46,216 nucleotides of DNA from assembly GCF_000485595.1 (NCBI RefSeq), contig NW_014578888.1, positions 40,564 through 86,779 of the forward strand, written 5' to 3'. Of this stretch, positions 32,873-43,867 are shown piece after piece. How positions within the stretch are numbered: the stretch's first letter is position 1; every line of letters starts with the position of its first letter. Both the position numbers and the translations under genes were made by a program. The notes beneath the pieces were generated by a model that made no database searches, was not told the origin of the DNA, and worked only from the letters and a program-made list of their open reading frames with translations. The stretch comes from Priapulus caudatus. Its lineage: Eukaryota; Priapulida; Priapulimorpha; Priapulimorphida; Priapulidae.

Positions 32873-33359
32873 CTTGTTGCGTGTAGACTGAAACTCTCCA
32901 AGGATTTTAAAATAATGTTTGTCGTGTGCGCTAGTCGAGTCCCTTTATACTCTAGTGCGCTGGCGAATCCCACAAATTATAAGCACCGCAGTCCATCTCT
33001 TGCATCACTGTTTGCTAGCACACGTTGTATTGTGCTTATACTAACAACGCAACAGATTACACAAGCGATCCGAAACTTCCGATCACCGTTAGAAAGCATC
33101 GCGTACAAATATATGCAGTCACCTACGTATACACAAGCGCGCACGCACGCACACACACACACACGCGCACGCAAGCACACACGTACTACTAGCGGATCCT
33201 GGCCACAGTCCAACAGTATAATAATCATTGAAAACGCAAATGATTTAAACGATTCATTTATTTAAAATAAAGACCACAGCATACCTGTATTGTAACAAGA
33301 ACATGGTACCTCACTCACGTCAATATAATCGATGAAATGACAAGTATACTCCGAAACAG
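32873..33359. other. Intergenic with (ACGC)/(ACAC) microsatellite at about 33138-33182
   Basis: The 146-codon open frame at 32825-33265 starts in the preceding repeat, ends in AT-rich sequence and has no recognisable domain. I do not call it a gene. Confidence 0.35.
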
Positions 33360-33552
33360 GCGGCAAACCACCTTTTGACTTGCGACCTAGGCCACAACCT
33401 GTGATCTAGGTAACATCACTTGACCCGAAATTCAGGTCACCACATTTGACCTGCGACCTAGGTCACGATCTTTGACCTATAATCTAGGTCACTTCACTTG
33501 CCCCGAAACTCAGGTCACAACTTTTGACCTGCGACCTAGGTCACGACATTTG
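33360..33552. repeat. Cluster of AGGTCA/TGACCT half-sites in a degenerate tandem repeat
   Basis: About five degenerate units of 35-40 bp contain TTTGACCT, GCGACCTAGGTCAC and CAGGTCAC. They give more than ten TGACCT/AGGTCA-like half-sites in under 200 bp in direct and inverted pairs. Nuclear receptors bind such half-sites, but a simple repeat could produce them by chance. Confidence 0.6.
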
Positions 33553-33875
33553 ATTCAGTGGAGAGAAAGAGAATACATGCACTCTCTATCACATGATAAT
33601 ATACAAACGTGAAACTGTACAAGGATTTTTTACATTCATTTTTAAAAATAACAGGTACTAAGTTACCTTCTATCAAACCAACATTTTTTTAAATTTTAAC
33701 ATTCCTTTCTTTCCTACGCGCGCACGCTGCCCCACCCGCAAAAACCGACTGGACAAAACTCCGGCGTCACACAAAAACAGTGAATTAATATACGTCTCGT
33801 ACAGATACTGTAATTTCAACAAAGCATCTTCCAGCCACTGTTATAATTTTTCATATAACCTTTCATTTCATAGTA

Positions 33876-34020
33876 CCGTGGTTCCCGATTCATCGGGCCT
33901 CCCATAAACGGGCGCATCGCTTTGAAAAAAACAATCATTATTATTGACGTTGTTACGTTCACCGCTTAATCGGGACATTTTAATGGTTCCCGACCCGTCC
34001 AGATAAATCGGAGACGACTG
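33876..34020. mobile_element. pogo/Tigger-like MITE, 145 bp, TA target duplication
   Basis: The element is flanked by TA on both sides (33874-33875 and 34021-34022). The ends are inverted: CCGTGGTTCCCGATTCATC at left and, reverse-complemented at right, CAGTCGTCTCCGATTTATC. A CAGT-type start, CGATT-ATC core and TA target are typical of pogo-group mariners. It has no coding capacity. Confidence 0.55.
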
Positions 34021-34086
34021 TACAATACAATAATTGGACCCCCTTCGTATTTTCCGCGGTCAACCGGACAGTAACGCTGATAGGAG

Positions 34087-34245
34087 TGTAACCACGCAGC
34101 GATATCTGAATGCGGCAGTAATACGCGTCCGTGTAACCAACCACGCAGCGATATCTTAATGCCGCGGTAATACCCGTCCGTGTAACCAACGACCACGCAG
34201 CGATGCCGCAGTAATACCCGTCCGTGTAACCACGCAGCGATATCT
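34087..34245. repeat. 45-bp minisatellite, short clean allele
   Basis: About four units of the array seen at 22084-22850 (GTAACCACGCAGCGATATCT core) are followed by the same unique flank that leads into Ctr1 exon 2. Confidence 0.85.
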
Positions 34246-34397
34246 TGGCAGATTCGTGGTTCTCGTATATCGTTAGTCAAATGGTAAGTGTAGATGCTGG
34301 GTGTAATGACGTCTCTATACCAGTGTGGACACGTAAATGTGCGTGACATTTATGATACAGACGCGTGACAATCACGCCGGCTAGTACGTTGGCTCAC

Positions 34398-34464
34398 CGG
34401 ACATTGTATCGACTCTCCATATGTCGAAGACTATCAATTCAGAGAAGCCTCCGTGGAAAGACAT
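34398..34464 (-). CDS. Ctr1 (SLC31A) exon 2, clean copy
   Basis: The exon has acceptor TCACCTGCAG|ATG, donor TCCG|GTGAGCC and 67 bases. It encodes MSFHGGFSELIVFDIW followed by RVDTMS plus one base. FHGG and the LxxFxxW pattern correspond to the segment of insect Ctr1 proteins (MxFHGGxxExILF) leading into TM1. Phase 0 at the start fits exon 1 (…SMK). The single trailing base completes Gly with exon 3. It lies 9.6 kb upstream of exon 1 and so cannot be spliced in order from here. It duplicates the damaged exon at 23016-23080. Confidence 0.85.
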
Positions 34465-34541
34465 CTGCAGGTGAGAAATAAACATTAATTATCTAAGTGA
34501 CATGGCCACATAGAACTAAGCAGCTAGCATCGGTTAATGTT

Positions 34542-34582
34542 ATCAGGAGTGAATAATAATAGACATATTATTCACTCCTGAT
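34542..34582. repeat. Hairpin, copy of 23157-23198
   Basis: ATCAGGAGTGAATAA and its inverse flank a short loop (TAATAGACATA). The homology between the 23-kb and 34-kb blocks ends shortly after this hairpin. Confidence 0.8.
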
Positions 34583-34619
34583 GTTATTATAGTCGGATAT
34601 GCGGGGGACCATGCAATAA

Positions 34620-34870
34620 ACTCTTTCCACCTCCACCCGATAGTCTCCAATCCCGCAACACAGCCCTCAATCCAACTCCATAACCCCAGCCCTATCCCAT
34701 AACCTCTAACCTTACCCCATAACTCCCCACTCCACCCATAGCCCCAACCCCATCCAATAACCCCCAACTCCACCCATAACACAAACCCCACCCCTAATCC
34801 CCAACCACTAACCCCCATAACCCAAACCACACCCATAGCTCCTAACTCAACCCAATAACCTCTACCTCAC
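34620..34870. repeat. Degenerate C/A-rich minisatellite (CCCATAACCCCAAC type)
   Basis: Roughly 12-19 base units such as CCATAACCCCAACTCCACC recur. It resembles degenerate telomere-like DNA but lacks a regular TTAGGG register. Confidence 0.7.
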
Positions 34871-34969
34871 CAATAATTCCCCAGAAACGCGCGGATTTAC
34901 ATGGAGCATGTATATTAGCCCAACCCCACGAAACAGTTCATGCCGACATCACTCCGCCAAAATCGCATT

Positions 34970-35350
34970 CTGTGCAGCGTAGGCTACTTGGGTAACCATG
35001 GAAACAATATACTCCTTACAACCCCATTTTGTGCAGCGTACGTGAGCAACTATGGAAACAATACTTCTTATAACCCGACTACGTGCAGCGTACGTGAGTA
35101 ACTATGGAAACAATATACTCCTTACAACCCCATCTTGTGCAGCGTACGTGAGTAACTATCATAATATGGAAACAATATACTTCTTACAACCCCATCTTGT
35201 GCAGCGTACGTGAGTAACTATGGAAACAATACTTCTTACAACCCGACCCCGTGCAGCGTACGTGAGTAACTATGGAAACAATATACATCATAACGCTATC
35301 CCGCACAGCGTACGTGAGTAACTATGGAAGCAATATACTTCTTACAACCC
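34970..35350. repeat. About 54-bp tandem repeat, seven units
   Basis: Each unit contains GTGCAGCGTACGTGAGTAAC then TATGGAAACAATATACT and CTTACAACCC. Unit starts (GCAGCGTA) occur near 34974, 35033, 35087, 35139, 35201, 35253 and 35307. Confidence 0.9.
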
Positions 35351-35532
35351 ACGGAACTGTTATTTTTAACAGAACAGAAGAACTGCGAAACTTTCCAACA
35401 GCCCTACCCCATCAGCGTATACTCAGTTGCTACTATGCCTATATTCATTATATATGGAGCAAATTTGTATACGAGTTATAATGGTCATAGTATCATGAAC
35501 ATATACACCTATACGGTATCAGGACAAATACC

Positions 35533-35700
35533 CCCCGGACAATCACCCCCCGGACAATTACCCCCGGACAATTACCCCCCGGACATTTACCCCAACGGTC
35601 CGGCATATTAGATAGTAGTATTTAGTACCAGGGTACGTTCCGGTATACCGGACCGTACCCAGGGTACGTTCCGGCAGTACCCTGGGGGACATAGACCCTA
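35533..35700. repeat. 14-bp CCCCCGGACAATTA repeats and palindromic GGTACGTTCCGG cluster
   Basis: Four to five short units are followed by inverted motifs (CAGGGTACGTTCCGG repeated, CCGGTATACCGG palindrome). Low coding potential; probably repeat termini. Confidence 0.7.
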
Positions 35701-35947
35701 TCAGCGACAGTAACAGCAACGTAGCAGTGAACTAGTCACTGTGAATGGTTCTGCTGCGCGCCAGTACAAACAGCGCACAACACCGTACCCGCTGCACGTA
35801 CTCTAATGTTCGCACGCTAGACAGTTTTTTTTGCCACGGTTGTCAAGATTTTTTTCTACAGACGCGTCGCTGCCCCCATTTCTGCCGCCTCCAGTAAACG
35901 CACCGGTTAGGAATGCTGAAACCCACTCCAGAATCATTGTAGTCATA

Positions 35948-36010
35948 GCATCAAGAGTAAGATAATATAGGATATATCTATATATCCTATATTATCTTAC
36001 TCCTGATAGC
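35948..36010. repeat. Long perfect hairpin related to the ATCAGGAGT family
   Basis: Left GAGTAAGATAATATAGGATA is mirrored by TATCCTATATTATCTTACTC with almost no loop. The outer bases (GCATCAAGAGT / ACTCCTGATAGC) match the other two hairpins. Confidence 0.85.
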
Positions 36011-37271
36011 ATTACAGCAAACGCTACATGTACACACCTCTACTGATAAAACTCGATGTGCGTAAGTCTGATATGTTCATGGGCCTTCTACAATACATAC
36101 AGCAGACAGGCGAGACAGCTTGATAACCAGTGACGGAGCATCTCGAATTTGTAACTTGCCTTGCACGCAACGTATTTTTTACATGCCAGCATTGACAACA
36201 ACGTTTGCCAACAGCGACACAGAACTCTCTCTACAAATGTTAATATTTTACGATAGAAAACATCTGAAAACGGTGTACGAAATAGTGAAAAACTAAAAAT
36301 TATACAAGCAGTGACATCGGTGATGTGTATAGTGGGGTATCTAATCGCTTCACCCGTTGTGGGCAGATCATAGCGACTCTGAAAGTACCACAATTGAGTG
36401 GACGCAAACCAAGTGGGTTACGTAACTCCGCGTCTCGCTTTTCCACGGCAACGGCGAGCGACCGGTTAATACGCGCTGCCTCAGTAGCGCCCCGTATAGT
36501 GCGTCTGTCCATAGAGGTAACGTGAGAACTAGCACGGCGATTTACCAGACAAAACTAGCAAATAAATGAACACGCATTCTATATGATAATCTAGAACATT
36601 CCTGTAGACATACTGCATACAGACACACAGGAGGGATGCATTAAAGTGTATACAAGGAGCATCGTTGCCTGTAGGTGCCGATGTATGATACTACAAGTGT
36701 ACAAATCTAGAGCTAACACCATGAGCACAGCTTATGGGTCAGAAGTGGTGGGGGGGGGATAAGTAATACTGATGACTAGACTGCCTCATTAACTCGATGA
36801 GAATCTAACCGACCTGTCCGTCTACGTGAGGTAATCACAACCCCTCGCATATTGTTGCTAGGTCGGTTAAGCTACGCTATATTATGCATGCGTGTTTTCG
36901 ACGAATGCACGTTTGCTACGTCACTACTAAGCGGCGTTTTCAGAACGCCTACACGGCAACATAAGTGGCTAGAGCTAATAGTCGTTCGCGCCAGGACGAT
37001 AGGTGAAATCGCGAATTAAGAATGTCTTTCTGAGCTGAGCCACACAGGGTACGTGTGGTGGGCCATCCTCAACCAGAAATCGAAGTGCGCATTGCTGCAT
37101 ACACTGCACGATCGAGACACGAAATAGGCATCACAGGCACTTGAAGCGTTTCAATAAAATATAATGCTAAATAAATACGAAATCTATTTACTACCAAAGT
37201 CTTAATGTTTCTATACTCTCTTTTCACCTATTATTCGGCCGCACAATATTCTGTAAATGCATCCAGAAACT
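36011..37271. other. No recognised gene
   Basis: The opposed frames at 36300-36525 (minus strand: MDRRTIRGATEAARINRSLA...) are GC-balanced and open on both strands, but I recognise neither. A poly-G run lies at 36752-36759. Confidence 0.35.
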
Positions 37272-37421
37272 GCTCATCTACAACAGAACACTGGCTGCCG
37301 CCAAAGCGCCATTGCGCCGCTCGCAAGGCTGGCGCACTGGACACTTATCATAATATAATATGTGTGTCAGTGTCAGCAATGGCGCTTGGACGGGACAGCC
37401 AGTGCTTTGTTGTAGATGAGC
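37272..37421. repeat. Inverted repeat with 44-46 bp arms and 60-bp spacer
   Basis: Left arm GCTCATCTACAACAG...GCGCCATTGC (37272-37315) matches the reverse complement of the right arm (37376-37421) with a few mismatches. It could be a solo MITE or a hairpin RNA precursor; no flanking target duplication is obvious. Confidence 0.75.
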
Positions 37422-38099
37422 ATTGAACGCCGCATTTATAGAAATGGTCGCAATAAACTAGGGTTGAAAACAGAATATACCGAAACAATTAACGAACTTG
37501 TAAGTGTGAAAACTAAATTTCGTATTTATCTTAGCATTATACGTTTTATCATGAAACGCTTGCAAGTGCCTGTGGTAGGCATGACTGAGTGTGTGCAAGC
37601 TAAACACAGCCAGCAGCAAACAACAAAACTAGCCTCCGGTGTAATTTCGGGCGCTGACAGCCTGCTCGTACCCTGTCTAAATCTACCCGCCGCTGACTCA
37701 ATCGTCACTCTCTTCTCTATCCCACGCGTCTCGGCGCGGCGACCAGACTCGGGCCCCGTCGGCAGCCCCTGATAGGCGGCTCTCTCTCTCTCTCTCATCT
37801 CTCTGCTGCACATCGGCTCCTCTCAATCCGCGCAGCCGCTCTCGTCCATCCTCCCCACCATCAACCCAGCCTCCCGCCTCTCTCCTCTCCAGTCGCTCTC
37901 CCCTCGCGCCGCGCCCTCCCCTCTCTCTTCCCGTAGCCACGGCGCGAGAAACATCCATTATGGTAGAAATAAGGCAGTCCAGGTAATAGTATATAATATA
38001 GTGAGTAAGTAGTAGTAGGCAGCAGGCACACAGCACGCGACCCATACGACCACGCACCAACTAACCATCAGCCCACCATCACACCACCACCACTCCACT
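37422..38099. other. No recognised gene; pyrimidine-rich tract at about 37775-37930
   Basis: Open frames on both strands (for example 37416-37772) lack splice context and known domains. The C/T-rich stretch produces artefactual Arg/Glu-rich minus-strand frames. Confidence 0.4.
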
Positions 38100-38155
<56 letters not shown>

Positions 38156-38236
38156 CAGCAGTAGAAGTGGTGGTAGTAGCAGTAGCAGTTGTAGTAGTAA
38201 TAGTAATAGTAGTAGTAGTATTAGTAGTAGTAGTAA

Positions 38237-38291
<55 letters not shown>

Positions 38292-38340
38292 AATAGTAGC
38301 ATCAGCAGCAGTAATAGTAGTGGCAGTAGAGTGTAAATAA
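38100..38340. repeat. Trinucleotide array: (CAG)n, (TAG)n then (CTA)n, self-complementary
   Basis: About 14 CAG units are followed by mixed TAG/CAG and then (TAG)n meeting (CTA)n near 38236. The TAG and CTA blocks can pair as a long hairpin. Poly-Leu/poly-Ser frames are artefacts. Confidence 0.9.
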
Positions 38341-38879
38341 CAAAGGTAACATACAATGTTGGATTACTCTTGTTGCAAAACGCAACTACAATACTTCGAT
38401 TATTTTAACACACGTGGACACCGACGAACCAACTCCTGTGACACTGTCATTAGTAGAAGGTATGAGAACACGGGTACAGGTTTCACGCGCCATAGACATC
38501 CTATAATAGAGGCAAACTTGTGCTAGAAGCCACCTTCGGCTTCACAGAACGGCCACCTGCCCATCGCGTCCACCTTTGGCGGTCACGTTGAGTAGCAGCT
38601 ATGAAGTGAATTCACTTCTATAGAATCGCCATTGTGTTCCCGTGACTTTGGGTGTTTCCCTTTGGTGTCGTTATATACAGATTTGACTGTATATGTATTA
38701 CACATACAGTGAATGTAGACATCTGTGGGCTTCGACATGCTCTGTGTTAGTAATAACAATAGAACATCATCAAACATGGAGACACACGGGGGTTGTGCAG
38801 GGGATGTGAAATCCGGCATGTGCTTAGGCTGCTAGTTCTACGTGCCTCTACCTATGTGCTTTAGCATCTATATAATGAC
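38341..38879. other. No recognised gene
   Basis: The sequence is unique, with a short inverted motif near 38670-38712 (ACAGATTTGACTGTATATGT). No coding feature is supported. Confidence 0.35.
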
Positions 38880-39205
38880 AGATGTAGCAGGCAGCAGCGA
38901 AAGCTATGGCAACAGCAACACTAGTAGCAGTAGTTACAGCTCAACATTATTTATTAGTCATAGCGATAGTAGCAGTAGTATTAGTAAGAGCCATACTAGA
39001 AGTCATAGCAATAGTAACAGTAGCATTAACAGAAGTAATAGGAGTAGCAGTAATTGTAGTAGTAACAGCAACAGCAGATTAAATAGCAATAACAGCAGTA
39101 ACAGTGATAGTAGCAATAATTCTAAAATCAGTAGAAGTAGTACGAGTAGTAGCAGTTGCAGCAAAAACGTCGCCATAACCAGCAGCGGCAGCAGCAACAC
39201 ACACT
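38880..39205. repeat. Degenerate AGYARY (AGCAGTAGTAAC-type) low-complexity DNA
   Basis: The 121-codon plus frame here is almost only Ser and Asn, and the opposite strand is poly-Leu. Both are explained by a decayed AGC/AGT/AAC trinucleotide repeat, not by a gene. Confidence 0.8.
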
Positions 39206-40859
39206 AGATACCTTAGTAATTATCCCCTCCCCGTCACACACTTGACTCCTTCACTTCATAATTAGCTAAGGCAATTGCATCCCTGTCTACTGTTTTTATT
39301 TTATTATATTACTACACATTGAAGAAATCGAGTGGTGTTCTCACGTTATTAGTATAGATAATAGTTTACGGGATTCTGTCAGATGACACATAAGAGATAA
39401 TGGGATTAAAAGACACACACAAACATAGACCATATGGGACTATCCTGTACTTGAATATAGAATCTTGAATCTTTTACCAGCGAATTGTACGATATTGGTC
39501 TTATTTACAACACCCGTGATCGTACGTTTACTCTGCAGGGTCAAAACACCACTACCCACATCTCTATTGATAGATAGTAAGACGTTTAACGGACGTTTGT
39601 TTCTTATGGAGAGAGAGGGAGTAAGAGAGGAAAAAGGAAAAGAAAGAAGAGCGATAGAGAGAGGCAAGGAGTGAGAGGGAAGGGAGCACGAAGAGAGAGA
39701 AAGAGAGAGAGAGAGAGACCTTTATCATCAACCTTTATTGAAAGACCTTTGCACCTGCAAGTAAGAGGGGCAACCAGGAGTTACTTGCTAGTTAATAGTT
39801 GCGAGGTGGGGTTCAAGCTTACATATCTACAAGTAGCGTAGAAAAGTGTATGTAAAATATTAGAGCTCTTGCCGAGCGATGACCTATGTTATGCTCATCT
39901 TCGTCTTAGTTAAGTCAGGTAGGGTTGTGTGTTACAGACCACTAATGTTTATCGCAGAAAGATGTCTGGTTGGCGTGTGGGAAAAACAGGTGATTGCAAA
40001 CCGCATCCAAACTGCACTATTCGCCTAAGAGAAATAACCACGCATCTCCCAGATATTTTTGCTAGGTAAGTTAAGCTAGACCAGTTTGTTCTCGATTTTC
40101 ATGGGCGCACACCAAACTGTCGACTTTACGTCACTTCGTTGCCTAGCATTGTCTTTTAGATTGTCCTGGCATAAAAACGATTGCCATTAGCTCCCTGTCA
40201 ATCACTCCAGACTGACAGGTCAATTATTACATAACAATGAAAAATACAATTTCTGCACCGAAGGAGTCTCTAAGCAAATCAAGCAGTTTGTCTCATTAAT
40301 AATACGGGACAGCGCATCCATTGCCAAAATTAATCCCAATTTGCCTACACCCACCAGTTGACAAGGCAAATATATCCCACACAGCATTCCATTAGCATCA
40401 ACTAAAAACAACTACTTCATACTATTGCTGTGTACTGATGGGACATATAGTAGTATCTAGTAGCAACTATTCTCAGACGTGAATGCTCTACATGAGCACA
40501 GTGGCCTGCACTGAGCCATAGCTCTGCTCTCCCCACCCTAAAGCGACAAAAACATCAAAAATACTAGACGTAACAGCGACCAGAGCCAATGCAGTTATTC
40601 AGATATGTCGACACAACTCGCACCGCACTTAGCAGCAAAAGTAAGCACTTAGCACCTTTCAACATTTCAACATGCGTATCTACACGCACCTCAGCCACTC
40701 CACATATTCACGCCTGTACCTGCTTCACGCCTCGCTGTGCTACCCAACACCACCCTGGCCCGGTGTAGCCATGATCATACCCCAGCTCTCATTTTAGTGA
40801 CCACAGCGAGAATAACATCAAGTGAAGAACGTAACCACCCTCAAATAAACAGGCACGTA
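39206..40859. other. No recognised gene; (GA)n tract at about 39608-39718
   Basis: A purine tract is followed by an imperfect inverted motif (GACCTTTATCATCAACCTTT). A diverged dispersed repeat is noted separately. Confidence 0.4.
39990..40225. repeat. Diverged dispersed repeat (pair with 41045-41265)
   Basis: The two stretches share a CACCAAACTGTCGACTT / GCCAAATTGTCAATTT block, a GCCTAGCATT / GCCAAGCATT block and a GTCAATCACTCCAGACTGAC / GTCAATCATGCCAGATGGAC block in the same order. No termini or promoter motifs identify the class. Confidence 0.35.
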
Positions 40860-40863
40860 GTCA

Positions 40864-40907
<44 letters not shown>

Positions 40908-40985
40908 CGTACTCACACACGCACGCACGCACGCACGCACGTTCTCACGCACGCACGCAACGCACGTACGAACGCACACACGCTG
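40860..40985. repeat. (ACGC)n tetranucleotide microsatellite
   Basis: About 28 units, interrupted by ACGTACTCACAC and ACGTTCTC. Confidence 0.95.
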
Positions 40986-41265
40986 AGACACACTTTTATT
41001 GTGAAGGATAATTGTTAAACGATATATCCTATGTCAACTTGAGATAATCACACATGCATTGAATGCTGTTGCCAGTTGCATCAATCTCAGGACTAGCATT
41101 CCATACGTAACCACCACGTTTCACGTGTGCGCGCGCGCCAAATTGTCAATTTGCGGCACTTTGTCGCCAAGCATTTAATAATGCTCAGCCTTTTAATCAC
41201 ATCCTGTCTTGACACTGGCTGGCTAGAGCTGCATGTCAATCATGCCAGATGGACAGGTGTGTTGT

Positions 41266-41869
41266 TGTGACACTATCTTATCGCATGTGCCATTGCGTGA
41301 GATAGCCTATCCAACGACAGCGCAGTGCCACAGATGCGATTTTCCTCACATGTTGGGACGAAGTCGACAAGAGGGCAAGCGTAGCACTATCTATGTGTAT
41401 GCGTGCCAGGGATAGAGAGATGGAAGGACGTGCATGTGGAACTAGAGACACACAGATGGCACCCTACGACGCTATAGTGACTTGCCGGTAGTCGTGGTAA
41501 CACACACTGGGGGGATGCTACGAGAACCGTGAGTGTGGCTGCGTCAGTACGAACCACTGCACAGCCACAGCACTGGCTGCACGACCGATATCGTCCACGT
41601 CGGGGCGCCGTCCGACAACAGGCGATGTGATTTCCTAACGTTCGAGAGATGACACGCACAGACGCGCTCGCATAATTCTGGCGAAACCACACGAGGCTTC
41701 TAGCAATGCTGGAGACGTTACCAGAGCGACATCGCCACCGTCTCACGCAGACGCCGACCACTGATGAAGCTAGCCGGTACTTCACAGGATGTAGCCGGGG
41801 TGCCACGTTGATGTGGAGTGCTTGACGGTGTTACCGTGGTGATGCAGCCTCTGTGCGTGTCTTCCTATA
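41266..41869. other. Probable 3' untranslated region and flank of casein kinase 1 gamma
   Basis: This is downstream, on the minus strand, of the kinase terminal exon's stop. The 139-codon minus frame at 41387-41806 shows no domain and starts past the stop, so I treat it as non-coding. Confidence 0.4.
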
Positions 41870-42031
41870 TCACTTCTGCTTGGTAAGTGACTTCTTCTTC
41901 CGTCGCTTGAAGAAGCAGCAGCACTTGGTCTCGTCGACGACCTCTATCTCAGTCTGTTTTGTGATCGGCACTTGAGACTGCGCGACCGACGGCTCATTAG
42001 CATTCAGCTCACCGTTAGCCGAGCTCATCAC
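41870..42031 (-). CDS. Casein kinase 1 gamma, terminal coding exon (membrane-anchor tail)
   Basis: The minus-strand exon follows TATCTGTACAG in phase 0 and ends in TGA at 41870-41872 (53 codons). The sequence [14 protein letters not shown], an acidic EIEVVDETK and [11 protein letters not shown] match the conserved tail of vertebrate CSNK1G proteins (SSxNGEL, [18 protein letters not shown]). CK1 gamma is the membrane-bound CK1; the cysteine cluster is the palmitoylation anchor, and vertebrate CK1 gamma phosphorylates LRP6 in Wnt signalling. The upstream partner on the same strand is the exon at 44704-44799, whose phase fits. The 46-bp minisatellite starts at this exon's own acceptor. Confidence 0.88.
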   Translation of the reverse strand: MMSSANGELNANEPSVAQSQVPITKQTEIEVVDETKCCCFFKRRKKKSLTKQK

Positions 42032-43867
42032 CTGTACAGATATACAACAAACATGTTAATTACAATGGGCTCATCACCTGTACAGGTAAACAACACACAT
42101 GTTAATTACAATGAGCTCATCACCTGTACAGGTAAACAACACACATCGTTAATTACCAGTGAGCCTCATCACTGTACAGCGTAAACAACACACATGTTAA
42201 TTACAGTGAGTTCATCACCTGTACAGGTAACAACACGACATGTTAATTACAGTGAGTTCATCACCTGTACAGGTAAACAACAAACATGTTAATTACAGTG
42301 AGCTCATCACCTGTACAGGTAAACAACACACATGTTAATTACAGTGAGCTCATCACCTGTACAGGTAAACAACACACATGTTAATTACAGTGAGCTCATC
42401 ACCTGACAGCGTATAAACAACACACATGTTAATAAGTGAGCTCATCACCTGTACAGCGTAAACAACACACATGTTAATTACAGTGAGTCTATCACCTGTA
42501 CAGGTAAAACAACACCATGTAAATTACATGAGTTCATCACCTGTACAGGTAAACAACACACATGTTAATTACAGTGAGTTCATCACTTGTACAGGTAAAC
42601 AACACACATGTTAATTACAGTGAGCTCATCACCTGTACAGGTAACAACACACAGTTAATTACAGTGAGCTCATCACCTGTACAGGTAAACAACACACATG
42701 TTAAGTACAGTGAGTTCATCACTGTACAGTATAACAACAAAAACATGTTAATTACAGTGACGCTCATCACCTGTACAGGCTAAACAACACACATGTTAAT
42801 TACAGTGAGCTCATCACCGTGTACAGTAAACAACACACATGTATATTACAGTGAGTTCATCACCTGCTACAGGTAAACAACACACATTGTTAATTACAGT
42901 GACGTCATCACTTGTACAGGTAAACAACACACATGTTAATTACAGTGAGTTCATCACCTGTACAGGTAAACAACACACATGTTAATTACAGTGAGCTCAT
43001 CACCTGTACAGGTAAACAACACACATGTTAATTACAGTGAGCTCATCACCTGTACAGGTAAACAACACACATGTTAATTACAGGTGAGCTCATCACCTGT
43101 GACAGGAAAACAACAAACATGTAATTACAGTGAGCTCCACCTGTAAAGGTAAACAACACACATGGGTTAATTACAGTGAGTTCACCATCACCTGTACAAG
43201 TAAACAACACACATGTTAATTACAGTGAGTTCATCACCTGTACAGATAAACAACAAACATGGTTAATTACAGTGAGCTCTATCCACCTGTACAGGTAAAC
43301 AACACACATTGTTAATGTACAGTTGAGTTCATCACCTGTACAGGAAAACAACACACATGTTAATTACAGTGAGTTCATCACCATGTACAGTAAACAAACA
43401 ACAATGTAATTACAGTGAGTTCATCACCGGTACAGGTAAACAACACACATGTTAATTACAGTGAGCTCATCACCTGTACAGGTAAACAACAAACATGTTA
43501 ATTACAGTAGTTCATCACCTGTACAGGTAAACAACACACATGTTAATTACAGTGACTCATCACCTGTACAGGTAAACAACACACATGTTAATTACAGTGA
43601 GCTTCATCACCTGTCAGGTAAACACACACACAGGTTAATTACAGTGAGTTCATCACCTGTACAGGTAAACCAAAAACACATGTTAATTACAATAGTTTCA
43701 TGTCACTCTGTACAGGTAAAACAACACCACATGTTATATTACCAGTGAGTTCATCACTTGTACAGGTAAACAACACACATGTTAATTACAGTGAGTTCAT
43801 CACCTGTACAGGTAAACAACACACATGTTAATTACAGTGAGTTCATCACTTGTACAGGTAAACAACA
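42021..43867. repeat. 46-bp minisatellite built from the casein kinase 1 gamma 3' splice site
   Basis: About 40 units have the plus-strand consensus GTGAGCTCATCACCTGTACA, then GGTAAACAACACACATGTTA, then ATTACA. On the minus strand each unit reads TTGTTTACCTGTACAG|GTGATGAGCTC, a copy of the acceptor and first 11 bases of the terminal exon at 42031. A perfect 12-bp palindrome ACCTGTACAGGT is present in most units. The array lies in the last intron. Confidence 0.95.

Noticed and set aside
36300-36525. Opposed 66-70 codon frames
   Set aside because: Open on both strands but no family resemblance or splice context that I could support.
37416-37772. 118-codon plus-strand frame
   Set aside because: It starts in an inverted-repeat arm and ends in a pyrimidine tract, with no known domain.
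38842-39207. Ser/Asn-rich 121-codon protein
   Set aside because: It is decayed trinucleotide repeat; the antisense strand is equally open as poly-Leu.
41387-41806. 139-codon minus-strand frame beyond the kinase stop
   Set aside because: No recognisable domain and position in the probable 3' untranslated region.
42021-43867. CRISPR-like array (short repeat with regular spacing)
   Set aside because: The whole 46-bp unit is repeated with no unique spacers, in an animal genome.
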